Positions 51,411-60,963 are shown, counted from the first letter of the stretch. The stretch is DNA of 64,000 nucleotides from Streptomyces sp. NRRL F-5123 (GCF_000721495.1 NZ_JOHY01000002.1:364587-428586); one strand, 5' to 3'. The notes: a model not told the origin generated them from the letters alone. A program made the numbers and translations.

Positions 51411-54400
51411 GTGACCGGACCTGCCGACCCCCGCAGGCGTTTCCGCCTGGGAAGACTCGGGGTGTCGCTGCTGCTGTTGGTCCCGCTGCTCGGGGCCACC
51501 GCGGCCGCCTCCGGAAGCGACGGCGGCAGCTCCGCCACGCCGCACGCGGCGGTCGCGGCCGCCGGCGCCGACGACCGGATCACGTACGCGGGCACCAAGC
51601 ACCGCAGCCTCGGCCAGGTGACGGCGGAGGACACCAAGAACAGCACCCCGCTGTTCGGCGACGGCCCCACGCACTACGACACCCAGCCCGCCGCGCTCGG
51701 CGACCGGCTGGTCTTCGCCAGCCGCCGCGACGAACCGAAGCCGCAGATCTACCTGCGGGCGGCGGACGGCTCGGTAAGCAAGCTCACGGACGGCATGGAC
51801 GCCGCCCACCCGCGGCTCACCCCGGACGGCGGCTCGGTCGTCTTCGACGCCGCGGAGCCGGCCGTGGGCGGCGGCACCGAGCGCGACCTGTGGCTCGTCC
51901 ACACCGACGGCAAGGGGCTCACCCGGCTCACCGACACCCCGGAGAACGAGGAGAGCCCCACCGTCTCCCCGGACGGGAAGCGGATCGCGTTCAGCTGCGA
52001 CACCAACCCGTTGACCGGCACCCAGATCTACGTCCGCGACCTCGGCGGCGGCCCCGTCACCCTGCTCAGCGACCCGGCCAACGGCCCGGCCACCGAGCCG
52101 GTGTGGAATCCGGTCGACGACACGGACCACCGCAACCTCGTCGCCTACACCGCCATGTACTACGGCGACGGCCCGCCCCGCGTCGCGGCGGCCAAGGCCA
52201 CGTCCGGGGCGAAGTCCCAGGCAAAGTCCGCAGCCACGTCCGGGGCAGCGGCGGCGGCCCCCGCGGGCGGCAGCCCGCGGCTGCGGGTGACGGACGGCAC
52301 GACCGACCAGCCGTTCATGGCGGGCAACTACTCCGCCTGGCGGGCCCACGGGGCATCGTGGCTGCCCGACGGGACCGAGGTGGTCTTCCTCAGCCCCGAG
52401 GTCACGTGCAGCTGCGAGGGCGACTTCGACCACGTCTTCCGCACCACGCTGCATTCGGACGGCGAGCCCTCCCTCGTGCTCACCGAGGACCGCGAGGTCG
52501 CCTCGCCCACCTGGCTCGGCCCGGTCGACGGCGGCGGCGCGGTCGTCGAGCGCGACACCGCGGCCAACCCCTGCATCGTGACCCTCCAGGACGTCCGGAT
52601 GGACGGCTCCGACCCGCGCGACCTCGGGGTGACGATCCTGGAGGAGGACCCGGCGGCCTGGACGAACACCGACCCGTCGAAGAACCCGCTGTTCGTGCCC
52701 GCGGCCGGCTACGACCCGTGGAGCGAGCGGCAGAACTACACGCCGGACGGCCGCCGGATCGTCGTCACCCGCTTCGAGGACGTCGACCCCACCGACCCCG
52801 AGTCCGCGCGCATGGAGCGGATCTATCAGGTGGACGCGGACGGCACCCACGGCGCGCCCATGCCGCTGGCCGAGCGCAGCGCCACCGACTGGGACACCGA
52901 CCCGACCTTCTCCCCGGACGGCAAGCACATCGCCTTCACCCGCACCTCCCCCGGCGGCGTCCTGAACGCGGCCGGCCCCAGCACCGTGCTGATCGCCGAC
53001 GCCACGTCCGGCGCCATCACCGGGAGGATCACCCCGCCCGCGGGCGAGACGCAGGGCCATGACGCGCAGCCCACCTGGTCGCCGGACGGCAAGATGCTCG
53101 CCTTCACGCGGGACACGACGAACGAGGGCGGCCAGAAGCACATCTGGACCGCGAACATCGCGGACCTCGCCGACCAGCACGACGTGACCAAGGACAACTG
53201 CCCGGCCGGCTGCGCGGTCGTCGACGACAGCCCCGCCTTCTCCCCGGACGGCCGCGGCATCGTCTTCAACCGCAAGAACTGCGACTGCCGCCAGGGTGAG
53301 TACGACGGCCTGCTCCAGGTCGCCCCGGACGGCAGCGGCTGCAAGGTGCTGCTCCCGCAGGGCGCCCGCGGCAACGCCTGCACGACGGAGCTGCCCGACA
53401 CCTCGCAGACCGGCCCCTTCCAGCCGCGCGACGCGGCCTGGACGGCGGACGGCAAGGGCATCGTCTTCACCTCGCGCGAGGCCGAGGCCCCCAACAGTCC
53501 CGAGCACCTGCGGCTGCTGGACGTCGCGACCGGCACCGTCACCGCGCTCACCTCGGAGCTGGCCGGGCGGCAGAAGGAGCCGTCCGTCCAGCAGTCCGTG
53601 GACCTCGCGGTCGACGCGCCCGGCACCGTACCCGCGGTCACCGTCGGCACGCCCGCCACCGTGACGGTCAACGTGGTGAACCACGGCCCCGCCGCCTCGC
53701 CCGGCACTGTCCTGACGATCGCGCCGCCCGCGGGCGTCCGGGTCACCGGCATCACCTGGCCCGGCCACACCTGCGAGGCCGCCACGCTCCAGTGCGCCCT
53801 CGGCGTCGTGGAGCCGGGCGAGAGCGTGCCGGTGACCGTCACGGTGGTCGGCGACGTACCCGGCAGCGGTCCCATCGGCTGGCACGTCACCGGCAGCGTC
53901 ATCGACCCGCTGCCCGACGACAACGACAGCGACACCGTGGTGCCCGTGCAGGAGGCGCCGCCCACCACTCCGCCGCCCACGACGCCCCCGCCGACCACGC
54001 CTCCGCCGCCGCCCGCCCCGCCCGCGCCCAAGGCCGGGCCCGGGGTGCACGTCACCGCGCAGCCCAACCCGGGCTACGTCGGCGGCAAGGTCGTCGTGAC
54101 GTACACCGTGCGCAACGGGCGCAACGCCCTCGCGACGGGCCTCCAGCTGCACATCGGGCTGCCCGCGGGCCTGCCCAACTCCGGCCCGCCGCCCGGCTGC
54201 GACAGTTCGTGGGTGTGCGCGCTGCCGGACCTCAGGCCCGGCAGGAGCGCCGTCGTCACGGTCGTGCTCAGCCCCGACAAGGCGCTCACCGGCACCGTGA
54301 CCGGCCGCCTCACCACGACCGGCACGGACGCGGACCCGAGCGACAACACCGCCCGGCAGAAGCTGCGGATCCTCCAGCCGGTGATCGTCGCCGTGCCGCC

Positions 54401-54677
54401 GATCGGCAAGCCCGGCTTCGTCACCTCGGTCCGCGGCAAGGACTTCCCGCCCGGCGCCCCGGTACGTTTCACGTGGAACCCCGGCATCACCGCCGCGGCC
54501 GCGCCGACCTTCCCCGGCAAGGACCGCACCTTCATCGGGCAGCTGCTCATCCTCACCAAGGACCAGACCGGCCCGCGCACCATCACCGCCACCGGCCCCG
54601 GCTTCACCTGCGAGCCCATCGACTTCCTGGTGGTCAGCGGCAGCATCCAGCCGCCCGACGAGGTGACCCGCCGGTGA
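51411..54677 (+). CDS. Large secreted PD40/WD40-like propeller protein at the head of the CIS operon
   Basis: A 1088-residue exported protein. The N-terminus RRRFRLGRLGVSLLLLVPLL resembles a twin-arginine or Sec signal. About 650 residues with PD40/TolB-like repeats follow (SPDGKRIAFSCD, TPDGRRIVVTRF, SPDGKHIAFTRT, SPDGKMLAFTRD, SPDGRGIVFNRK). After these come a DUF11/CARDB-type domain (VTVGTPATVTVNVVNHGPAA), a Thr/Pro-rich hinge, a second DUF11-like domain and an IPT-like end (PGFVTSVRGKDFPPGAPVRF). It has many Cys pairs in the blades. Its TGA overlaps the GTG of the DUF4255 CIS gene, so it is in the CIS operon. A surface target-binding or cell-wall role is possible; none is known. Confidence 0.85.
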   Translation: MTGPADPRRRFRLGRLGVSLLLLVPLLGATAAASGSDGGSSATPHAAVAAAGADDRITYAGTKHRSLGQVTAEDTKNSTPLFGDGPTHYDTQPAALGDRLVFASRRDEPKPQIYLRAADGSVSKLTDGMDAAHPRLTPDGGSVVFDAAEPAVGGGTERDLWLVHTDGKGLTRLTDTPENEESPTVSPDGKRIAFSCDTNPLTGTQIYVRDLGGGPVTLLSDPANGPATEPVWNPVDDTDHRNLVAYTAMYYGDGPPRVAAAKATSGAKSQAKSAATSGAAAAAPAGGSPRLRVTDGTTDQPFMAGNYSAWRAHGASWLPDGTEVVFLSPEVTCSCEGDFDHVFRTTLHSDGEPSLVLTEDREVASPTWLGPVDGGGAVVERDTAANPCIVTLQDVRMDGSDPRDLGVTILEEDPAAWTNTDPSKNPLFVPAAGYDPWSERQNYTPDGRRIVVTRFEDVDPTDPESARMERIYQVDADGTHGAPMPLAERSATDWDTDPTFSPDGKHIAFTRTSPGGVLNAAGPSTVLIADATSGAITGRITPPAGETQGHDAQPTWSPDGKMLAFTRDTTNEGGQKHIWTANIADLADQHDVTKDNCPAGCAVVDDSPAFSPDGRGIVFNRKNCDCRQGEYDGLLQVAPDGSGCKVLLPQGARGNACTTELPDTSQTGPFQPRDAAWTADGKGIVFTSREAEAPNSPEHLRLLDVATGTVTALTSELAGRQKEPSVQQSVDLAVDAPGTVPAVTVGTPATVTVNVVNHGPAASPGTVLTIAPPAGVRVTGITWPGHTCEAATLQCALGVVEPGESVPVTVTVVGDVPGSGPIGWHVTGSVIDPLPDDNDSDTVVPVQEAPPTTPPPTTPPPTTPPPPPAPPAPKAGPGVHVTAQPNPGYVGGKVVVTYTVRNGRNALATGLQLHIGLPAGLPNSGPPPGCDSSWVCALPDLRPGRSAVVTVVLSPDKALTGTVTGRLTTTGTDADPSDNTARQKLRILQPVIVAVPPIGKPGFVTSVRGKDFPPGAPVRFTWNPGITAAAAPTFPGKDRTFIGQLLILTKDQTGPRTITATGPGFTCEPIDFLVVSGSIQPPDEVTRR

Positions 54678-55381
54678 TCCACGAGGTCGACGAGGCCCTC
54701 GGCCGGCTCATCACCGAATCCGGCCTCGAAGCGTCGGGCGTCGAAGTGGTCTTCGACGCACCGACGAAGGACTGGGCCGCGCGCCGCGGCGGCCCCACGG
54801 TGTGCGTCTTCCTCTACGACATCCGGGAGGACGTCAGCCGCCGCGGCAACGGGGCGGGGGAGATCTACGACGAGGAGGGGCACGTGGTGGGGCGGCGCAC
54901 CCCGCCGCGCTGGTTCGACCTCACCTACCTCGTCACGGCGTGGGCGACCCGCCCGCAGGACGAGCACATGCTGCTCTCGCAGGTCCTGACGACGCTGACC
55001 TCCACCGAGACGCTGCCCGCCCGGCTGCTCGGCGGCTCCCTCGCCGAGCTGAACCTCCAGATCGGCCTGGACACCGCCGGCACCGCCATGGACGCGCCCG
55101 CCGCCGCCGACGTCTGGTCCGCCTTCGGGGGCGAGCTCAAGGCCTCGGTGTCGGTACGGGTCCGCGCCCCGCTCGCGGGCGTCACCCGGCAGACCGCGCC
55201 GCCCGTCACGGAGGGCCTGGTGCTGCGCACGACCGACCCCGTCCACGGGGCGGAGGAGCCCGAGCCCGGCCGCCGGCTGCGCTACACGGAGGTCAGCGAC
55301 CCGGGCCGGGACGGCTTCGCGGGCCCGCGCGACCGCGGCGCTCCGCCCGCCCGCCGCCGCCGCGGGGAGCGCCAGCCGTGA
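54674..55381 (+). CDS. DUF4255 (Pvc16-like) contractile injection system protein
   Basis: A 235-residue protein with the DUF4255/Pvc16_N pattern: IHEVDEALGRLITESGL, VCVFLYDIREDVSRR and RWFDLTYLVTAWATRPQDEH, then LLSQVLTTLTSTETLPARLL. In Photorhabdus virulence cassettes Pvc16 caps the distal end of the sheath and tube. The C-terminal 40 residues are basic and disordered. The GTG start overlaps the PD40 stop, and its own TGA overlaps the ATPase GTG, giving a chain of three translationally coupled genes. Confidence 0.9.
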   Translation: MIHEVDEALGRLITESGLEASGVEVVFDAPTKDWAARRGGPTVCVFLYDIREDVSRRGNGAGEIYDEEGHVVGRRTPPRWFDLTYLVTAWATRPQDEHMLLSQVLTTLTSTETLPARLLGGSLAELNLQIGLDTAGTAMDAPAAADVWSAFGGELKASVSVRVRAPLAGVTRQTAPPVTEGLVLRTTDPVHGAEEPEPGRRLRYTEVSDPGRDGFAGPRDRGAPPARRRRGERQP

Positions 55382-57969
55382 GCACCGCTGCCGCGAGCGT
55401 CGCGGAGGAGGCGCAGCCCGGTGAACCGGGCGGGGAGGCGGACGGGTCCGCCGGGGGCGTCGGCGCAGCCGCGGACGGGTCCGCCGGGGCCCTGGGCCGG
55501 ACGGTTGCCGCCGGGGGTCCGAGCGAAGCGGCGGGTGCGCCCGCCGGGGCTGTGGGCGGGACCGCGGTGGGGCCCGCCGGGGCCGTGGGCCGGACGGTTG
55601 CCGCCGGGGGTCCGGGCGAGGCCGCGGAGGCGCACGCCGGGGGCGTCGGCGAGTCCGGCGCACGTGGGGCGGCGGGGGCCCGTGACGCCGGGGCTGCCGC
55701 GGGGGGTCCGGGCGAGGCCGTGTACGCGTCCGCCGGCGACCTGCGCCGGACCGCGGGCACGTCCGCCGGGGAGGAACTGGGCGGCCGGGCCTCGGGCGGC
55801 GAAGTCGCCTCTGCCGAGCCGGACTTCGATCTCTGGGAGCGGCTCGGGGCCGTCGAGGAGTGGGTGCGGGACGCCGTTCGGCGGCGGCGTGCCGACGATC
55901 CGGACCCGGACGACCCCTACCGGGGCCAGTACCTCACGCCCGAGGCCGCGCAGCGCATCCTCGACGGGCCCGGCGGGCTCGGAATGCCCGCCGCCGCGAG
56001 CTGGCGCCCCGCGCCGGGGACCGTGCTCGACGGGCTCGCCGCCCGCTTCGGGCTCACCGCCCTCGACCTCGACCTGCTGCTCGTCGCCCTCGCGCCCGAC
56101 CTGGACGCCCGCTTCGAGGCGCTCTACGGCTACCTCAACGACGACCTGACGCGCCGCCGCCCCACCGTCGCGCTCGCGCTCGAACTGTGCGGCCGCACGG
56201 GGGTGTCGGCGGCCCGCTTCCGGCTCGCCCCCGGGGCGCCGCTCGTCGAGGGCGGCCTGCTGGAGGTCGCCGAACCCGAACGGCCCCCGCTCTCCCGGAC
56301 GCTGGCGGTGCCCGACCGGGTGACCGCCCATCTGCTGGGCAGCTCCCGGCCCGACGCCCGGCTCGCCGCCGTACTCGGCGAGGCGGCCCACGACCCGGCG
56401 GCCGAGACGGCGCAGGTGCGGGCGGCGGCTGCCGCGGCGGCCACCGGTACGGGCCTGGTCCACCTGCGCAGCCGGGGCGGCGACGCCGAGGGCCTCGCGG
56501 TCGCCGCGCTGCGTGCGTCGGGGCTGCGGCCGCTCGTCCTGGACGCAGCGGCCCTCGCCCCGCGCGCCGCGGAGGTGCCGGACATCGCCCGCGCCGCCGC
56601 CCGGGAGGCCCGGCTGACCGGCGCCGGCGCGGTGATCGGCCCGCTGGAGGCGCTGCCCGACCGGCCCGCCGAACGAGCCCGCGTGGTGGGGGAGTTGTGC
56701 GCGGCCCTGCGCGGCATCCCGCTCTTCACACACGGCGCCTCCGCGTGGGACCCGGCGTGGGCGGCGGACAGCCCCGTCGTCCTGACCGTCCCCGCACCCT
56801 CCCCCGAGCGCCAGGCCGCCCGCTGGCGGCACGCCCTGGAGGAGGCCGCGCAGGCCGTCCGCCCCGAGGGGCCCGGCGCCTTCGACGCGGGGGCCCACCG
56901 CCGGGCCGCCGCCGTACCGCCCGAGGGGTCCGGCGCCGCGGACGCGGCCGTACGCCCCGGCGAACCCCGCGTGCAGGACGCCGCGGCGCTGGCCGCCGCC
57001 GTCGCCGCGCACCGGCTGGACGCCCGGCAGTTGCGGCGGGCCGCCGACGTGGCCGTACGCACCGCCGCGCTCGCCGCCCGCCCGGTCGCGCCGGACGACC
57101 TGCGGACCGCCGTGCGCGCGCAGAACGGCGCGGGCCTGGAGCGGCTGGCCCGCCGCGTGGAGCCCGGCGTCGGCTGGGACGACCTGGTCCTCCCGCCGCC
57201 GACCCACCGCCGGCTGCGCGAGCTCGCGCTGCGCGCCCGGCACCGCGACCAGGTGCTCGGACAGTGGGGGATGCGGCCGGGGGGCGGCCGCGGGCGCGGC
57301 GTCATCGCGCTCTTCTCCGGCGAGTCCGGCACCGGCAAGACGATGTCCGCCGAGGTCGTCGCCGCGGACCTCGGCATGGACCTCTACGTCGTGGACCTCT
57401 CCACGGTCGTCGACAAGTACGTCGGGGAGACCGAGAAGAACCTGGAGCGCATCTTCACCGAGGCCTCCGCCGTCAACGCGGTGCTGCTCTTCGACGAGGC
57501 CGACGCGATCTTCGGCAAGCGCTCGGAGGTGAAGGACGCGAGCGACCGGCACGCCAACATCGAGTCGGCGTACCTGCTGCAGCGCATGGAGTCCTTCGAC
57601 GGCATCGCCGTCCTGACCACCAACCTGCGGGCCAACCTCGACCCGGCCTTCACCCGGCGGATCGACGTCGTCGCCGACTTCCCCGTGCCCGACGCGGGGC
57701 GCCGCCGGGACCTGTGGGAGCGCTGCCTCGGCGAGCGGCTGCCGCGCGCCGCCGACCTGGACCTCGCCTTCTGCGCCGAGCGCTTCGAGCTGGCGGGCGG
57801 CTCCATCCGCGCCTGCGCGGTGACCGCCGCCTACCTCGCGGCGGAGGCGGACGGCCCGCTCACCATGCGGCAGACGGTGACGGCCATCGCCCAGGAGTAC
57901 CGCAAGCTCGGCCGCCTGGTCCTGGCGGGCGAGTTCGGCCCCTGGCTCGCGGAGATCAGCGAGACCTGA
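55378..57969 (+). CDS. AAA+ ATPase of the contractile injection system (Cis15/Afp15 type)
   Basis: An 863-residue protein. The C-terminal AAA+ module has Walker A in ALFSGESGTGKTMSAEVVAA (about residue 645), Walker B in VLLFDEADAIFGKR (about 702), and the Arg finger region in NLDPAFTRRIDVVADFPVPD. A middle winged/helical domain starts at DFDLWERLGAVEEWVRDAVR. Such ATPases accompany all eCIS and are needed for assembly or quality control. The first about 145 residues are a Gly/Ala-rich extension with internal repeats not expected in the family (see 55494-55614). It is coupled to DUF4255 by a GTGA overlap and followed by 290 bases before the sheath gene. Confidence 0.92.
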   Translation: MSTAAASVAEEAQPGEPGGEADGSAGGVGAAADGSAGALGRTVAAGGPSEAAGAPAGAVGGTAVGPAGAVGRTVAAGGPGEAAEAHAGGVGESGARGAAGARDAGAAAGGPGEAVYASAGDLRRTAGTSAGEELGGRASGGEVASAEPDFDLWERLGAVEEWVRDAVRRRRADDPDPDDPYRGQYLTPEAAQRILDGPGGLGMPAAASWRPAPGTVLDGLAARFGLTALDLDLLLVALAPDLDARFEALYGYLNDDLTRRRPTVALALELCGRTGVSAARFRLAPGAPLVEGGLLEVAEPERPPLSRTLAVPDRVTAHLLGSSRPDARLAAVLGEAAHDPAAETAQVRAAAAAAATGTGLVHLRSRGGDAEGLAVAALRASGLRPLVLDAAALAPRAAEVPDIARAAAREARLTGAGAVIGPLEALPDRPAERARVVGELCAALRGIPLFTHGASAWDPAWAADSPVVLTVPAPSPERQAARWRHALEEAAQAVRPEGPGAFDAGAHRRAAAVPPEGSGAADAAVRPGEPRVQDAAALAAAVAAHRLDARQLRRAADVAVRTAALAARPVAPDDLRTAVRAQNGAGLERLARRVEPGVGWDDLVLPPPTHRRLRELALRARHRDQVLGQWGMRPGGGRGRGVIALFSGESGTGKTMSAEVVAADLGMDLYVVDLSTVVDKYVGETEKNLERIFTEASAVNAVLLFDEADAIFGKRSEVKDASDRHANIESAYLLQRMESFDGIAVLTTNLRANLDPAFTRRIDVVADFPVPDAGRRRDLWERCLGERLPRAADLDLAFCAERFELAGGSIRACAVTAAYLAAEADGPLTMRQTVTAIAQEYRKLGRLVLAGEFGPWLAEISET
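55494..55614 (+). repeat. 28-bp direct repeats in the ATPase N-terminal extension
   Basis: An exact 28-base segment containing GGGCCGGACGGTTGCCGCC occurs at 55494-55521 and 55587-55614, giving a 93-base (31-codon) period within the low-complexity N-terminus. Partial further copies of GGGGTCCGGGCGAGGCC continue to about 55720. Confidence 0.75.
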
Positions 57970-58259
57970 ACCGGTACGGGGCCTGAACCGGGACCCGGAC
58001 CGGGGGCCAGAACCGGGACCCGGGCGCCCCGGGCGCACCCGCGCCGACCTGCTTCGTCACGCCCCGCCGCAGGCTGCCCGACGGAGCGTGCCGGAGCGCG
58101 CTCACCAGGTCACGCTGCGGGTCCGCAAAGGGCAGCGGCCCTGCCCCCCGGCAGGTCCGCCCGTCTCTGGCCGCCTCGGGTGTCTGCTCCGCAGACTCGG
58201 CCTGGAGACAGGTGATCCGCAGCCGGATCCCCAGCCTGTATGGACGCGAAGGAGCGAGT
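57970..58259. promoter_or_regulatory. Leader region of the CIS sheath gene
   Basis: The 290-base gap contains G/C-rich repeats of ACCGGGACCCGG type (57970-58030), which could form a terminator or attenuator after the ATPase gene. Mixed sequence follows up to the GAAGGAG ribosome site of the sheath gene. A separate promoter for the structural genes is likely here because structural proteins are needed in far larger amounts. Confidence 0.4.
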
Positions 58260-59804
58260 ATGGCGACGTACCTCACCCCGGGTGTGTACATGGAGGAGGT
58301 GCAGTCCGGGGCCCGGCCGATCGAGGGGGTCGGCACCGCCGTCGCCGCGTTCGTCGGCTTCGCCGAGACCGGCCCGTTCCACGCACCGACCCTGGTGACC
58401 AGCTGGGACCAGTACAGCCAGTCCTTCGGCGGCTTCACCGAGGGCACCTACCTGGCGCACGCGGTCTACGGCTACTTCGCCAACGGCGGCGGCGCCGCGT
58501 ACATCGTGCGCATCGGCGGGGCGGCGGGTACGGGCGCGGACAGCGCGCAGAAGGCGGTCGGCTCGGCGCCGCCCGTCGAGCTGGGCGGCTTCACGGTCGT
58601 GGCCAAGCCCGGCGCGAGCGGGCTGACGGTCGAGGTCGCCGACGCGGAGGGCGACAGCCCCGCGGAGGACCGCTTCAAGCTGCTGGTCAAGCAGGGCGAC
58701 AACGTCGTGGAGACCTTCGACGCCTCCACCCGCAAGAACGTCCGCGCCTACCTGGTGACCCAGGCGCGCGGCTCGAATTACGTCGAGGTCGCCGAGAAGC
58801 GCGGCGCCCCGCAGGCCCGCCCCGCCAACGGCGTGACCGCGCTGGCCGACGGCCCGGCCCCGTCGGGACGCGGCGGCTCCGGCGAGGTGCAGCGGCTCAG
58901 CCCGTCCGAGTACGTCGGCGACACCGCCGCCCGTACCGGCTTCGGCGGCCTGGAGACGATCGACGAGATCACCATGGTCGCCGTCCCGGACCTGATGAGC
59001 GCCTACCAGCGCGGTGCGATCGACGCCGAGGGCGTCCGCACCGTGCAGCTCGCCGTCATCGCGCACTGCGAGCAGATGGGCGACCGGGTCGCCGTGCTGG
59101 ACGCCCCTCCCGGGCTGTCCGCGCAGCAGGTGCGCACCTGGCGCAACGACGAGGCGGGCTACGACTCCCGTTACGCGACCCTCTACTACCCGTGGGTGCG
59201 GGTCTTCGACCCGGCGCTGGGCCACAACACCACCGTCCCGCCGAGCGGCCACATCGCCGGCGTCTGGGCCCGCAGCGACACCGAGCGCGGTGTGCACAAG
59301 GCGCCCGCGAACGAGGTCATCCGCGGCGCGGTGGACCTGGAGATCAAGCTCAGCAAGGGCGAGCAGGACCTGCTCAACCCGATCGGCGTCAACTGCGTGC
59401 GCGCCTTCCCCGGCCGCGGCATCCGCGTGTGGGGCGCCCGCACCCTCTCCTCCGACCCGGCCTGGCGCTACCTGAACGTGCGCCGGCTGTTCAACTACCT
59501 GGAGGAGTCCATCCTGCTGGGCACCCAGTGGGTGGTCTTCGAGCCCAACGACGACCGGCTGTGGTCCAGCATCCGGCGCAACGTCACGGCCTTCCTCACC
59601 GAGGAGTGGCGGCGCGGCGCGCTGTTCGGCCGCACCGCCGACGAGGCCTTCTACGTCAAGTGCGACCGCGACAACAACCCGCCCGAATCCATCGACCAGG
59701 GCCGGGTCGTGTGCGAGATCGGCGTCTGCCCGGTCAAGCCCGCCGAGTTCGTGGTCTTCCGGCTGGCGCAGTTCTCCGACAGCACCAGCCTCATCGACGA
59801 GTGA
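58260..59804 (+). CDS. cis2: Contractile tail sheath protein (CIS sheath, Cis2 type)
   Basis: A 514-residue phage tail sheath protein, the contractile outer tube. N-terminal MATYLTPGVYMEEVQSGARP is the classic sheath start, followed by GVGTAVAAFVGFAETGPFHA and HAVYGYFANGGGAAYIVRIG. The C-terminal sheath domain includes LNPIGVNCVRAFPGRGIRVW, RYLNVRRLFNYLEESILLGT and FVVFRLAQFSD, which form the conserved handshake and collar-facing parts. Only one sheath gene is present in the window. ATG 58260 has GAAGGAG upstream; the tube gene follows after 41 bases. Confidence 0.97.
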   Translation: MATYLTPGVYMEEVQSGARPIEGVGTAVAAFVGFAETGPFHAPTLVTSWDQYSQSFGGFTEGTYLAHAVYGYFANGGGAAYIVRIGGAAGTGADSAQKAVGSAPPVELGGFTVVAKPGASGLTVEVADAEGDSPAEDRFKLLVKQGDNVVETFDASTRKNVRAYLVTQARGSNYVEVAEKRGAPQARPANGVTALADGPAPSGRGGSGEVQRLSPSEYVGDTAARTGFGGLETIDEITMVAVPDLMSAYQRGAIDAEGVRTVQLAVIAHCEQMGDRVAVLDAPPGLSAQQVRTWRNDEAGYDSRYATLYYPWVRVFDPALGHNTTVPPSGHIAGVWARSDTERGVHKAPANEVIRGAVDLEIKLSKGEQDLLNPIGVNCVRAFPGRGIRVWGARTLSSDPAWRYLNVRRLFNYLEESILLGTQWVVFEPNDDRLWSSIRRNVTAFLTEEWRRGALFGRTADEAFYVKCDRDNNPPESIDQGRVVCEIGVCPVKPAEFVVFRLAQFSDSTSLIDE

Positions 59805-59845
59805 CCGCGAACCAGCGACGTAGTAAGGAAAGGTGACGGAGAGTC

Positions 59846-60286
59846 ATGGCAGAGGGCGACGCGCTTTCCACCCACATCTTCGGTGTGCAGCTCGGCGGCT
59901 ACCTGGTGGAGTCGGTCCAGGAGATCAGCGGGCTGACCGTCGAGGAGGAGGTCGTCGAGGTCCGGCAGGTCAGCTCGGACGGCAAGCAGATCATCCGCAA
60001 GCAGCCCGGTGCCCGGCTGGCCGGTGAGATCACCATCACCCGCGGCATCGACAAGAGCAGCGAATTCACCAAGTGGATCAAGGAGACGCTCAACAAGGGC
60101 GCCGTCAACACCGCTCGGCAGAACCTCACGATCGAGATCAAGGACTCCGAGGGCAGCACGGTCCGCCGCATCCAGCTGATGCAGGGCTGGGCGTCCAAGT
60201 GGGAGGGTCCGTCCCTCAACGCGGGCCAGTCGTCCGCGGCCACCGAGTCCGTGACCATCGTGTTCGAGGAGATCGTCGTCGAATGA
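59846..60286 (+). CDS. cis1: Inner tube protein of the contractile injection system (Cis1 type)
   Basis: A 146-residue T4 gp19/Hcp-like tube protein. Typical segments are GVQLGGYLVESVQEISGLTV, KQIIRKQPGARLAGEITITR and FTKWIKETLNKGAVNTARQN; RRIQLMQGWASKWEGPSLNA follows. Length matches the family (about 145-150). Rings of this protein stack into the tube that is expelled by the sheath. Its TGA overlaps the ATG of the next gene (ATGA). Confidence 0.97.
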   Translation: MAEGDALSTHIFGVQLGGYLVESVQEISGLTVEEEVVEVRQVSSDGKQIIRKQPGARLAGEITITRGIDKSSEFTKWIKETLNKGAVNTARQNLTIEIKDSEGSTVRRIQLMQGWASKWEGPSLNAGQSSAATESVTIVFEEIVVE

Positions 60287-60804
60287 GGCGCCGTACGGTC
60301 AGCGCGGGCAGCCTGGAGGAGATCCTGGAGGCGACGGCTCCACTCGCCCGCGCGGCGGAGCAGCCGGCCGAGGCCGCGGGCGCGGCGGGGGCAGCGGCCC
60401 CGGCCGCCCCGGCGGCCGCCCCGCGGCAGCAGGCGCTGCGCGACGAGTTCGAGTTCGAGCTGCCCCGCGGCTACGTGGACGACGAGGGCGTCGTGCACCG
60501 GCACGGCTCCATGCGGCTGGCCACGGCCCGCGACGAGCTGCGCCCGCAGATCGACCTGCGGGTGAAGGAGAACCCGGCGTACCTGAGCGTGGTCCTGCTC
60601 AGCCAGGTGATCACCCGGCTCGGCCCGATCACGGATGTGCACGCCGGGATCGTGGAGCGGATGTACGCGACCGACGTCGCCTTCCTCCAGGACTTCTACC
60701 GGCGGGTCAACAGCGAGGGCCACACCCGCGCGGCCGTGACCTGCCCGCACTGCGACGGCGGTTTCGAGGTCGACCTCTCGGGCGGGCGCCTGGGGGAATC
60801 GTGA
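60283..60804 (+). CDS. CIS protein resembling a tail assembly chaperone
   Basis: A 173-residue protein between tube and DUF6760 genes. After a basic start and an Ala/Pro-rich linker (about residues 30-50) comes FEFELPRGYVDDEGVVHRHG and MRLATARDELRPQIDLRVKE. Then ENPAYLSVVLLSQVITRLGP and LQDFYRRVNSEGHTR follow, a layout seen in phage tail assembly chaperone-like proteins of eCIS. A CPHC knuckle (VTCPHCDGGFEVDL) near the end may bind zinc. ATG 60283 overlaps the tube stop and the TGA overlaps the next GTG, so all three are coupled. The exact role is inferred. Confidence 0.75.
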   Translation: MRRRTVSAGSLEEILEATAPLARAAEQPAEAAGAAGAAAPAAPAAAPRQQALRDEFEFELPRGYVDDEGVVHRHGSMRLATARDELRPQIDLRVKENPAYLSVVLLSQVITRLGPITDVHAGIVERMYATDVAFLQDFYRRVNSEGHTRAAVTCPHCDGGFEVDLSGGRLGES

Positions 60805-60959
60805 CGTACGCCCTCCCCCGGCTGCGGGAGGAGATCGCGTACATCGCCTACCACTTCCACTGGGCGCGCGAGGAGATCCTCGACCTCACGCACGACGAGC
60901 GCCGCCAGTGGGTGAACGAGATCGCTCGCATCAACACCCGTATGAACGAAGGCGGTTGA
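60801..60959 (+). CDS. DUF6760 small CIS protein
   Basis: A 52-residue protein reading VTYALPRLREEIAYIAYHFH, then WAREEILDLTHDERRQWVNE and IARINTRMNEGG. The W-x-x-E-E-I-L-D-L-T-H-x-E-R pattern is that of DUF6760 and of phage tail proteins equivalent to GpE-like assembly factors, which bind the tube assembly machinery. GTG 60801 overlaps the preceding TGA. It is short enough to be missed by automated calls but its context is strong. Confidence 0.88.
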   Translation: MTYALPRLREEIAYIAYHFHWAREEILDLTHDERRQWVNEIARINTRMNEGG

Positions 60960-60963
60960 GCAC

